From: Victivallaceae bacterium
Lineage (GTDB): Bacteria > Verrucomicrobiota > Lentisphaeria > Victivallales > Victivallaceae
Reading direction: 5' to 3'
Length of the DNA: 32,192 nucleotides
Assembly: GCA_028691615.1 (NCBI GenBank)
Contig: JAQUYX010000014.1
Span: forward strand, 1-32,192
Made by a program: the position numbers and the translations under genes. Below the pieces are notes generated by a model, which saw only the letters and a program-made list of their open reading frames with translations, was not told the DNA's origin and searched no databases. Below are positions 15,932 to 23,569 of the stretch, one piece after another. Positions within the stretch are counted from its first letter, which is position 1. The number at the start of each line of letters is the position of its first letter.

Positions 15932-16867
15932 TCATCTCACCAGCACATGTTTCACTTTATTTTTGATCCGGAGGAAGGTGCACCAGAAAGTCAAATGCCG
16001 GTGAAGCCACTGGTATTTGCTGTTCAAGGCGAACGGCAGACGGCAGAGGATCAGTTTGTTCTCCCCGGCCCACGCGACGATCCTCATGATCTGGTTGTAA
16101 TGCACGAGAGAAAACTTGCCCCACCATTGCCAGGGTTTCGGGATGTTGGCCATGTGCCAATACATCTGCGTCTCGTCCTGATCCAAGAGGAAATCGGCGG
16201 GGCGGGGGGAATTGTCCATGAAACACAGGAGACTGTTCAGAACCGACTCGTCGAGCTGATAGTAAGCGGTTCTCTCATTGGCGGTCACGCCGGTGTTGAC
16301 GCGCGGCAGAACGCGAAGCATCTGTTCGCGCCAGCGTTCCAGAAAATCGCGCCGGCTGCGGTGCATGGAGAATGCGCAGGCGGAGACGCACCGTTTCAGA
16401 TGCGGCACGGAACTCTCGTTGACATCCTTGCGCCACACATCAAGCACCTTGCGCGGAATGGCCCCATTGAAATCCTCGGGCGCATATAATCCACTTGCGT
16501 TGAAGACCGCGGCGTTTTCCGCGACGGTGCGAACCCGGATGCGAATGGAATTGATGTCCGGCGTCAGCAGTGCGCCGGAACAATTCCCGACGAAAAAGGC
16601 GTCGCAATCGATCCAGGAGATGTAGTCCGTCGTGGCCAGGAGCATGGCATCGGCTTTCCGGCAGGTCATATTCCGGCCGGAAGCGGGCGCATCGACGATG
16701 GTAATATCCTGAAGTCCGGCAAGCATCTTGCGCATGAGAGTGGTGAATCCGGTCTGATAAATCAGAACCGGCTCATCCATGTGATTCATCCGCATGGACG
16801 CGGCAAGGAGAAATGCGCCCCAGAAATACCGTTCGTCGCATGCCATGACAACTGTATTGTTTTTCAT
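15932..16867 (-). CDS. GT8-like nucleotide-sugar glycosyltransferase
   Basis: From the ATG at 16867 the product is 311 residues and starts MKNNTVVMACDERYFWGAFL, a typical opening strand of the GT-A type with an Asp-Glu-Arg-Tyr motif. WIDCDAFFVG at 85-94 carries the metal-binding D-x-D. RVNTGVTANERTAYYQLDESVLN and HMANIPKPWQWWGKFSLVHYNQI resemble the acceptor half and the closing HY motif of family 8 and related enzymes. An in-frame extension up to 16966 lacks a good ribosome site and has no family-like sequence. It is the first gene of the glycan cassette. The donor sugar is unknown. Confidence 0.75.
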   Translation of the reverse strand: MKNNTVVMACDERYFWGAFLLAASMRMNHMDEPVLIYQTGFTTLMRKMLAGLQDITIVDAPASGRNMTCRKADAMLLATTDYISWIDCDAFFVGNCSGALLTPDINSIRIRVRTVAENAAVFNASGLYAPEDFNGAIPRKVLDVWRKDVNESSVPHLKRCVSACAFSMHRSRRDFLERWREQMLRVLPRVNTGVTANERTAYYQLDESVLNSLLCFMDNSPRPADFLLDQDETQMYWHMANIPKPWQWWGKFSLVHYNQIMRIVAWAGENKLILCRLPFALNSKYQWLHRHLTFWCTFLRIKNKVKHVLVR

Positions 16868-17062
16868 CTTATCGTCCGTTCGTCGCTCTGGATTGGTTCG
16901 TTTTTTTTGAAGCAACATTCCGCGCTCGTCAGAGAAGGTTCGCAGAGCTGAATTTAACGCATCCAACCCATCCTGCGGCCGAAAACAGAATTTTCAGGCG
17001 TGCGCAGGAACTGTTTTGTTTCAGAAGAAATCCCCAAGAGATTCTCTCTGAAAAATAATTTT

Positions 17063-17079
17063 ATGTATTTAAAATACAT
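17063..17079. promoter_or_regulatory. 17-bp palindrome between divergent operons
   Basis: ATGTATTT-A-AAATACAT has perfect 8-bp arms. It overlaps the possible -10 of a minus-strand promoter, so it could be an operator for the glycan cassette. No regulator gene lies next to it. Confidence 0.45.
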
Positions 17080-17099
17080 CTCAGGATGCTATTTTACAA
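17071..17099 (-). promoter_or_regulatory. Possible promoter of the glycan cassette
   Basis: Read on the minus strand, this is TTGTAA at 17099-17094, a 17-bp spacer and TATTTT at 17076-17071. The hexamers are imperfect, and the leader to 16867 would be long (about 200 nt), so this is weak. Confidence 0.3.
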
Positions 17100-17173
17100 G
17101 GATTTGATCCAATTCCCCCATCACTTTTCGGGTGATTTTCACAAAAAACCGGAACTTCATGACCTCTCCGGCA

Positions 17174-17201
17174 GGAACTTTTCGCGCGTGCGAAAGTTTC
17201 C
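17174..17201 (+). other. Strong hairpin upstream of the MoxR promoter
   Basis: GGAACTTTTCGC and GCGAAAGTTTCC can form a 12-position stem with one mismatch and one G-U pair around a 4-nt loop. No U-run follows and it lies upstream of the promoter, so it is not an obvious terminator or leader element. It could be a protein-binding dyad. Confidence 0.45.
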
Positions 17202-17223
17202 TTGTGTTTCTCCTCTTAGAAAG

Positions 17224-17252
17224 TTGAATTCTCTCCACGGTCATGATATAAT
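17224..17252 (+). promoter_or_regulatory. Sigma-70-type promoter of the MoxR operon
   Basis: TTGAAT at 17224-17229, a 17-bp spacer and TATAAT at 17247-17252. The start would be near 17259, giving a leader of about 36 nt before the ATG at 17295. No other strong promoter was noticed in the seven genes that follow. Confidence 0.7.
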
Positions 17253-17294
17253 ACCGGTAAAGCCACGTAAAATAAAGACGACACTGGGGAAATT

Positions 17295-18290
17295 ATGGGA
17301 CAGGAAATTGTCACGACGCTTGCAGGCGTTCCCGATATGGTCGGCCGGATCAAAAAGGAACTGGCAAAGCAAATTTACGGACAGGACGAACTGATTGATT
17401 TTCTGCTGGCGGGAATCTTCGCGCAGGGGCACTGCCTGCTGACCGGCGTGCCCGGACTGGCCAAAACGCTTCTGGTCGGTTCGATTGCCGCAATCGCAGA
17501 TCTCGAATTCAAACGGGTTCAATTCACCCCGGACATGATGCCGTCGGACATCACCGGAAGCGAAATTCTCGACCTCGACCGGGCCACCGGAGAGCGCAAT
17601 TTTAAATTCATGCCCGGCCCGGTCTTCTCCCAGCTTCTGCTCGCCGACGAGATCAACCGGACGACTCCGAAAACGCAGGCCGCGCTGCTGGAGGCGATGC
17701 AGGAACGCTCCGTAACCGTCGCGGGCAAAACCTATCGACTGAAAGCGCCGTTTTTCGTGCTGGCAACCGAAAATCCGATCGAGCAGGAGGGGACTTATCC
17801 GCTGCCCGAAGCGCAGCTCGACCGGTTTATGTTCGGCCTGACCGTGGACTATCCGGATTTTGAGAATGAACTGCGCATCGTGCGGGAGACCACCGGCGAA
17901 GAGCAGCCCCCGTTGAACAAAATCATTACTGCCGAAGAGATTCTTTCCATTCAGCAGGCGGTGCGCGCCATTCCGGTGCCGGAATCGGTCGCGCGCTTTG
18001 CGACCGCGCTGGTGCGGGCGACCCGCCCGGCCCCGGAAAATCCGACTGCCGCGACCTATTTTCGCTGGGGCGCGGGACCGCGCGCGGGGCAGAATCTGAT
18101 TCTCGCATCGAAGGTGTTCGCCGCCTTCGACGGACGGCCGAATGCGGCCGTCGAGGATGTCCAAAGCGCGGCAATCGCGGTGTTGGGACACCGCGTCGTG
18201 CTCAATTACCGTGCGGAGGCGGAAAAAGTTTCCATCGCGGAATTGCTGCCCGATCTGATCGGGCATGCAAAGGAGACCGTCGCGCGATGA
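17295..18290 (+). CDS. MoxR-family AAA+ ATPase
   Basis: This 331-residue protein carries Walker A GVPGLAKT at 51-58, Walker B LLLADE at 114-119, followed by INRTTPKTQAALLEAMQE, sensor-1-like ATEN at 157-160 with PIEQEGTYPLPEAQ, and QLDRF at 174-178. These are the standard MoxR signatures and the length is typical. MoxR ATPases act with VWA-domain partners as chaperones in assembling or activating envelope or metal-containing complexes. Two VWA/BatA membrane proteins and a DUF58 protein follow in the same operon. It is cytoplasmic and likely hexameric, by family knowledge. The ATG is preceded closely by GGGGA. The start of the next gene overlaps its stop as ATGA. Confidence 0.97.
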   Translation: MGQEIVTTLAGVPDMVGRIKKELAKQIYGQDELIDFLLAGIFAQGHCLLTGVPGLAKTLLVGSIAAIADLEFKRVQFTPDMMPSDITGSEILDLDRATGERNFKFMPGPVFSQLLLADEINRTTPKTQAALLEAMQERSVTVAGKTYRLKAPFFVLATENPIEQEGTYPLPEAQLDRFMFGLTVDYPDFENELRIVRETTGEEQPPLNKIITAEEILSIQQAVRAIPVPESVARFATALVRATRPAPENPTAATYFRWGAGPRAGQNLILASKVFAAFDGRPNAAVEDVQSAAIAVLGHRVVLNYRAEAEKVSIAELLPDLIGHAKETVAR

Positions 18291-19243
18291 ATGCGTCGGC
18301 GCGGATCGGGGATTGTCTCTCTGTCGAAGAGCTTGCCAGGCTGCCCGATCTTTCTTTTCAGGCCAGATACCTTGCCGACGGGATGCTGCAAGGCATTCAC
18401 GCAAGCATGCAGCGCGGATGCAGCATCGAATTCAAGGAGCACCGGAAATATACGCTCGGCGACCGGATTCAGGATATCGACTGGAAAGTTTACGCCAGAT
18501 TCGACCGCATGCATGTGCGCATTCATGAGGTGGACGCCAACCTGAACACCTTTTTTCTGCTGGACAACTCGGAGTCGATGATGTACCGCAACCCGGAGGC
18601 GGCGATTGCCAAGATCAATTATGCGCGAGCGCTCGCGGCGGCCATGCTTCTGCTGCTGTATCGGCAGAAAGACGCGGCGGCGCTGCTGCTGCTGGAAGAG
18701 GAAATCTCCGGCTCGCTGCGTCCGTCCGCCTCCTTGCGCAGCCATGAAAACATGCTCAATTTGCTCCTCACTGCGGGAGCGCCCCCGGCCTTGACGGAGA
18801 ACAATGTCCCCCGGATGCCCGGACGCGTCGCCCGATGGGATCGGACAGAGCCTTTGTTCGCGGAGAAGATTCCGTCCCGTTCGATTGTGGTATTGCTCTC
18901 CGATTTTTATCTTCGCCCTGAGGAGTTGAAACTTCTGCTCTCCCCCCTGCGGGAAAAACAGTGTGAAGTTCTGTTTTTCCATATTTTCGACCAGCAGGAG
19001 CGCGATCTTTTTCCCGGCGGAAACACGAAATTTCAGGAAGCGGAGACCGGGGCGAAACGAATGGTGAATGTGGATCTGATCGGGGAAGATTACCGCAGAC
19101 TTTTCCGCGAGCACATGGCGGCGCTGGCGCAGTTGGCCCGGAGCCTGGGGGGAGAATCGATTTCATTCTGCACAAACGAGCCTCCGTTAAGCGCATTCGG
19201 CGCATGGCTGAAAGCGCGGCAGAGATACGGGAGGAGACGCTGA
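18287..19243 (+). CDS. DUF58 domain protein
   Basis: This 318-residue protein has the DUF58 hallmark EFKEHRKYTLGDRIQDIDWK at 48-67 followed by a short VWA-like fold with LLDNSESM at 91-98. Asp93, Ser95 and Ser97 supply a DxSxS MIDAS metal site. DUF58 proteins are encoded almost always after moxR and are taken as its partner. No signal peptide or long membrane helix is visible, so it probably works in the cytoplasm at the membrane surface. It overlaps moxR by 4 bp, and its TGA shares a base with the ATG of the next gene (TGATG), so expression is coupled. Confidence 0.95.
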   Translation: MNASARIGDCLSVEELARLPDLSFQARYLADGMLQGIHASMQRGCSIEFKEHRKYTLGDRIQDIDWKVYARFDRMHVRIHEVDANLNTFFLLDNSESMMYRNPEAAIAKINYARALAAAMLLLLYRQKDAAALLLLEEEISGSLRPSASLRSHENMLNLLLTAGAPPALTENNVPRMPGRVARWDRTEPLFAEKIPSRSIVVLLSDFYLRPEELKLLLSPLREKQCEVLFFHIFDQQERDLFPGGNTKFQEAETGAKRMVNVDLIGEDYRRLFREHMAALAQLARSLGGESISFCTNEPPLSAFGAWLKARQRYGRRR

Positions 19244-21129
19244 TGCTGCACTGGGGCTTCCCGGGATTTTTTGCAGGGCTGCTGCTGATTGCGGCGCCCT
19301 TGCTGCTGCATCTGCTGAAGCGGCGGCCGAAAACGGTTCTGCCTTTCCCGTCCTTTTTCTTTCTCAATGACAAATTGGTGCGTAAGCAGCAGCGCAACAA
19401 TCTCCTGAAGATTCTGGTTTTATGTTGTCGGATCGGGTTTCTCTCCGCGCTTGCGGCGGCATTTGCGTGGCCCTATTTCTCCGGCATCGCGCCCAGACCG
19501 GAATCGGCGACAGTGCTGGTAGTGGACGGGTCGTTCAGTATGCCGGAGCGTGCCGCGCTTGCCTTGAGCAGTGCGGAGCTGTCATCGATCGGCGCGGCGC
19601 ACCCAATGCGCGCGATTGTCGCCAAGACGACATTTTCCGCCTCCCCGGAGTTTGTCACCGAGGGAAGTATGCTGCGAAAATGGATTGCGGAAAACGCCTC
19701 CTCCGAGGAGACGTCCAAACTTTACAGCGCGATTCTTGCCGCCGATGCAATGCTCGGAGAGATTCCGGCGCAAAAGCGCAGAATCGTCATCTTTAGCGAC
19801 CGCCAGAAAGTCCCGTTTCAGAATCTTCCGCGCGGCAAAAAATTGCGTTTCGCCACGCAAATTCTGCTGCGGACGCCGCCGGGAACCGCGCCCCGGGGCA
19901 ATCTCTCGGTGGGAATGGTTCACTTCGCGCCGGAGGTGCTTGAGGAGAAGACTCCCGTGGAGATCCGAGCGACGCTCTGCAACTTCAACGACCGCGAATC
20001 GCCTGCGGAGGTTGAACTTTTCGTAAACAACCGGAGCGTCGCACGGCGCAACCTTACGGTGCCGCCGCGCGGCTCCGTCGAGGAGTGTTTCACCCTGCCT
20101 CCGGTCGCCGGAGAGGTTCCGTTTCTGGATGGCAAATGCGTAATTCGCGGATTGGACCGGGACAATGCGATCGCTGCGGACGATGTGTTTTACTTTGCAA
20201 TCAACCGGCGCAGCACAGTTCCGATTCTCTTTTCCGGGGACATGCGCCAATCCTTCCTGCCGGATGTTCTTCCGCTGCAAGCACTCAAGGCGCCGGACAA
20301 GGCGGACCCCAGCGCCAATTTATGGATTGTGGAGAAAATTTCGCCCGGAGAGGCGAAAGCGTTTTCCCGTGCGGCCAAACAATTTCTGCAGCAAGGCAAA
20401 TGCTGCGCCGTGGTCTGGGAAAACACGCAGGAGATGTGCGATTTTCTCGGCGCATTTGATTTCCGGGTGCGCCGGAGAAGCACGCCGGAGGTGCGGAAAT
20501 TCGAGATGATCCGGTTCGACCACCGGCTTTTTCAGGATTACCTCAAGGTGAACGCGGGCAGCTGGTTCGAACCGCTCTTCTTCGACGTGCCGCAGATCGT
20601 TCCGCCGCACACGGCGGCGGTTCCGGCGCTCTTCACGGGCAATCTTCCGGCGGTCATGGAACAAAAGGAAGGAAGCGGAACGCTTCTGGTCATTGCCGCG
20701 GCGACCGGCAAAAATCATTCAAACTGGCAAACCTTCGGCAATTTTCTGCCGTTCTGGCGCGCGCTGGCCGAAGGGGTAAAACAATCGGGGGGCATGCCGG
20801 AACACCTGACGGTCAACGGTTCGACAGTGTTCCCGCCGGGGGGAGAGAGCATCCGGCTAGTCAAAGCCGGCAATGTGTTAAGGATGGGCAAACAGTACAG
20901 CGTCAACGTCCCGGCGATCGAATCGGAGAACGCGCTGCTGCCCGAAACGTTCACGCTGGACGATTGGATTGATCCCAACGCGGCCGGACGCGCCGCCGGG
21001 GAGCATCGGTCGTCTCGGACGGTGCTTTCGGCCGCCGCGAACCGGCAGAATCACTGGAAAATCTTCCTCTGGGCGGCGTTGCTTCTGCTGCTGGTGGAAA
21101 CGGCTCTCTCCAACAAGGCGGTGTGTTGA
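19243..21129 (+). CDS. BatA-type membrane protein with VWA domain
   Basis: The ATG at 19243 follows GGGAGGAG at good spacing and overlaps the DUF58 stop by one base; an in-frame ATG at 19204 would add 13 residues without family similarity. The 628-residue product starts with the BatA domain (LHWGFPGFFAGLLLIAAPLL, then LLHLLKRRPKTVLPFPSFFF) with a membrane segment near 8-25 and another at about 55-80. VLVVDGSFSM at 91-100 provides a VWA MIDAS (Asp95, Ser97, Ser99). A periplasmic region of about 450 residues follows, and a last membrane helix near 605-622 (IFLWAALLLLLVETAL). It is expected to be a VWA partner of MoxR in the inner membrane. Confidence 0.9.
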   Translation: MLHWGFPGFFAGLLLIAAPLLLHLLKRRPKTVLPFPSFFFLNDKLVRKQQRNNLLKILVLCCRIGFLSALAAAFAWPYFSGIAPRPESATVLVVDGSFSMPERAALALSSAELSSIGAAHPMRAIVAKTTFSASPEFVTEGSMLRKWIAENASSEETSKLYSAILAADAMLGEIPAQKRRIVIFSDRQKVPFQNLPRGKKLRFATQILLRTPPGTAPRGNLSVGMVHFAPEVLEEKTPVEIRATLCNFNDRESPAEVELFVNNRSVARRNLTVPPRGSVEECFTLPPVAGEVPFLDGKCVIRGLDRDNAIAADDVFYFAINRRSTVPILFSGDMRQSFLPDVLPLQALKAPDKADPSANLWIVEKISPGEAKAFSRAAKQFLQQGKCCAVVWENTQEMCDFLGAFDFRVRRRSTPEVRKFEMIRFDHRLFQDYLKVNAGSWFEPLFFDVPQIVPPHTAAVPALFTGNLPAVMEQKEGSGTLLVIAAATGKNHSNWQTFGNFLPFWRALAEGVKQSGGMPEHLTVNGSTVFPPGGESIRLVKAGNVLRMGKQYSVNVPAIESENALLPETFTLDDWIDPNAAGRAAGEHRSSRTVLSAAANRQNHWKIFLWAALLLLLVETALSNKAVC

Positions 21130-21130
21130 A

Positions 21131-23569
21131 ATGAAGGATGCATTCCAGACACTCTCCCGGAAGTTGCGCCGCAACCGGAAATACAACAGATTTCTGGCTG
21201 CCGTCATCGGGATTTTCACCGTGACCGCGCTGGTTTCCGGCACCGATCCCAAGTTGCGCAATCCGGCAGCTTGCGCCGCGCTGATTTTGACCGCCGCCGC
21301 CGGATGGCGTTGGATCGACCGGCGGAGCAGGAAGGATTTTGTCTGCGATCTGGACAAACTCTGCCATGGCCAAAATACCCTCGAAGCGTGGTATGAAGCG
21401 CAAACGACTTGTCATGTGCTCCGCGAAGTCCTGCAAAGCCGGGCGGAGGAGCTGTGCCGGAAACGGAAACTGCCGTGGAAAGACCGGCTCTTCCCGGTGC
21501 TTTTGTCCGGCGCAGTTGTCGCCGTGGGAACGGCATTGTTCTTTTGTGCGGCGGGATGGAGCAATTCCGCCGGGAAAGTTCCTCCCGCGCCGTCCCCCCG
21601 GACGCCCGCGGCGGCGGAGGCGAAGTTGGAACCAAAAAAGATTGTGCCCTTTGACGCGCAGCTCATTCTCTCCAAACCGGAACAGGAACTGCGGGCGAAG
21701 CCCCTGGATGAAATCGACTGGGAGGGCGCGGGGCACTCCACCGGCGGATTCAAAAATCTCCGGCTGGTCGTTTCGGTCAACTCCGAATTTTGCCGGGATT
21801 TCGCCCCGGAGCAGCGAGAGGGAGGCAAAAGCGCCGCGGAGAAAGAGCTTCATTTCTCCGGTTTTCTTCCGCTGGACGAATTGAAGGTCAAGCCGTTTGA
21901 TCTGGTGAGCATCCATCTGGCGGCGACGACCCTTGAGGAGCAGTCCGGCGCGGCGGCGCCCAGGACGGTCGAAGTGTTGAGTCTCCCGCAGTTCATCGAG
22001 ATCCGCCCGTTCCGCGAGGACGCGCTGCTGAAGAAAGCGCGGGCGATGTCTTCGGAAGTTGCCGGGCAGCAGCAGATATTGCTCGATGTTTATGCGAGGA
22101 TTCATCTGATTCTCGAAACGCAGATTGAACTAAATAAACTCCTCTTTCGCATGATGATTCTGACGACCCGGAAGAGTTCTGCCGAAGCGGAAGCAATTCA
22201 CACAACGCTCCTGCGCGACCAGCGGCAGCTGGCCGGCGATCTGAATACTCTTCTCAGCGAAAACCGGAACCGCACAATCCCCGCCGACTCCATCAACCAC
22301 TTGGAGCTGGCGATGGAGTCGATGTGGAAGATCGAGTGGACCACCGCCCCCCTGGAGATCCGCAAATTGCAGCAGCTGGCCCTCTCGGAATTGATTCTGT
22401 CGCTCAAATCGACGCAAAAAGTTTTGATTCTGGGGCAGGACTCTGCGCCGTCCCCGCCCCCCCAGCCATTTCAAGACCGTCAGGAATATTCCCTTGCCGA
22501 AAAAGATTCGCGGGAAAGCCGGCTCCAGCAGCTGCGCACGCGGCAGTCCGAGCTGAACGACCGCATGAAAGGCTCCCCCTCCGCCGGGCAGAGCCAGCTT
22601 GCCGATGCGCAGAAGCAGCTTAAAGAGCAGCTTCAGTCCATGCGTTCCGGCCGCACCGGAAGCGAGAAGGAAGCCCTCGACCGGATTGAGAAGAAGATGG
22701 AGGAAGCCGAACGGATGCTTCGATCCGACCGCAACGCGCACGCTTCGATCGCCGGACAGCAGGCGGTTGCCATGTTGAACGAGCTCTCCGGCAAACTCCG
22801 CGCCGACGGCGACGCGATGCTCCGGGGCGCCGTCGCCGACGCCATGAACCAGTTGGATCAGGCCGCCGAACCGCAGCGGAGCCCAGATGCACGGAAAAAT
22901 CGATTGGAGAAGGCAGGCCGGATTCTCGCGGAGGCCAGCCAAAAGCAGATGACGCACGGCACGTGGTCGAATGCCGGACAACTGAATGCGGCGGCGCAGG
23001 CGTTTCAAAAAGGCGCGGCGCAGGCGGCGGCGGATACAAAGGCGCTTACACCGCTGCGTGAAACGCTTCAAGCGATGCTGATTCCGCCCGAGGGCGCCAA
23101 CGCCCTTCTCCGAACGGTCGCGGAGCATCTGGAAGAGTGGAAAGACGAGTTGAAGTTCCATGCGGCAAACCTTTCCGAAGCGCAACCGGAACCGCCCGTG
23201 GGGATGTCCGATGAGTTGAAGATGCTTTTCCGCGAAGCCGAAAGCGCTCTGGCTCAACTTGCCCGGGAACAGCCGTCGGAAAAGACGATTCCCCGTTTGC
23301 AGCAGCGCCTCCGGGAGGCGAAAACCTCCTTCGATCGCGCGGGGCAATCAAAAAGTTCCGGCGAGAGCGCCCGTCGCGCCTTCGCAAACCTCGCCACGTC
23401 TCTAAATTCCTTTGTCAAGGACGCAAACGAATATCTCGCACAAATTTGTGTAACCGGCCATGTTCACATCTTCAATGCCAATGATGTCCCCCCCAAATAC
23501 CACCGGGATGTCGCCGCCTATTTCCGCGCGCTCTCCGAAAAACACCAAGAGGGAAAGGTGCGCCCATAA
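21131..23569 (+). CDS. Large membrane protein with coiled coils, DUF4175-like layout
   Basis: The ATG at 21131 comes 1 bp after the stop of the preceding gene; a frame beginning at 20969 reads through that gene and is unlikely. The 812-residue product has three hydrophobic segments in its first 145 residues (FLAAVIGIFTVTALVSG, ACAALILTAAAGW, VLLSGAVVAVGTALFFCAAG). A long hydrophilic region follows, rich in Glu, Gln and Arg with heptad-like stretches such as SRLQQLRTRQSELNDRMK and LADAQKQLKEQLQSMRSG (about 500-600), and Ala-rich helices to the end. This layout resembles DUF4175 proteins, which occur in MoxR/VWA operons. The sequence assignment is uncertain. It may be a periplasmic scaffold for the VWA proteins. 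Its stop overlaps the next ATG as TAATG. Confidence 0.7.
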   Translation: MKDAFQTLSRKLRRNRKYNRFLAAVIGIFTVTALVSGTDPKLRNPAACAALILTAAAGWRWIDRRSRKDFVCDLDKLCHGQNTLEAWYEAQTTCHVLREVLQSRAEELCRKRKLPWKDRLFPVLLSGAVVAVGTALFFCAAGWSNSAGKVPPAPSPRTPAAAEAKLEPKKIVPFDAQLILSKPEQELRAKPLDEIDWEGAGHSTGGFKNLRLVVSVNSEFCRDFAPEQREGGKSAAEKELHFSGFLPLDELKVKPFDLVSIHLAATTLEEQSGAAAPRTVEVLSLPQFIEIRPFREDALLKKARAMSSEVAGQQQILLDVYARIHLILETQIELNKLLFRMMILTTRKSSAEAEAIHTTLLRDQRQLAGDLNTLLSENRNRTIPADSINHLELAMESMWKIEWTTAPLEIRKLQQLALSELILSLKSTQKVLILGQDSAPSPPPQPFQDRQEYSLAEKDSRESRLQQLRTRQSELNDRMKGSPSAGQSQLADAQKQLKEQLQSMRSGRTGSEKEALDRIEKKMEEAERMLRSDRNAHASIAGQQAVAMLNELSGKLRADGDAMLRGAVADAMNQLDQAAEPQRSPDARKNRLEKAGRILAEASQKQMTHGTWSNAGQLNAAAQAFQKGAAQAAADTKALTPLRETLQAMLIPPEGANALLRTVAEHLEEWKDELKFHAANLSEAQPEPPVGMSDELKMLFREAESALAQLAREQPSEKTIPRLQQRLREAKTSFDRAGQSKSSGESARRAFANLATSLNSFVKDANEYLAQICVTGHVHIFNANDVPPKYHRDVAAYFRALSEKHQEGKVRP

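Larger units (their letters stand above)
16868..17294. other. Divergent intergenic region
   Basis: About 430 bp between the glycan cassette (minus) and the MoxR operon (plus). It contains a 17-bp palindrome, hairpins (TTTCAGA...TCTGAAA at 17019-17053, ATCAC-N7-GTGAT at 17120-17136, and the stronger one at 17174-17201), and promoters for each direction. No convincing gene was seen. Confidence 0.7.

Noticed and set aside
20969-21130. 54-residue N-terminal extension of the coiled-coil protein
   Set aside because: It lies within the BatA-type gene in another frame and is replaced by the ATG at 21131, 1 bp after the preceding stop.
22130-23347. 405-codon minus-strand ORF
   Set aside because: Shadow of the coiled-coil membrane protein gene; no family motif and no ribosome site.
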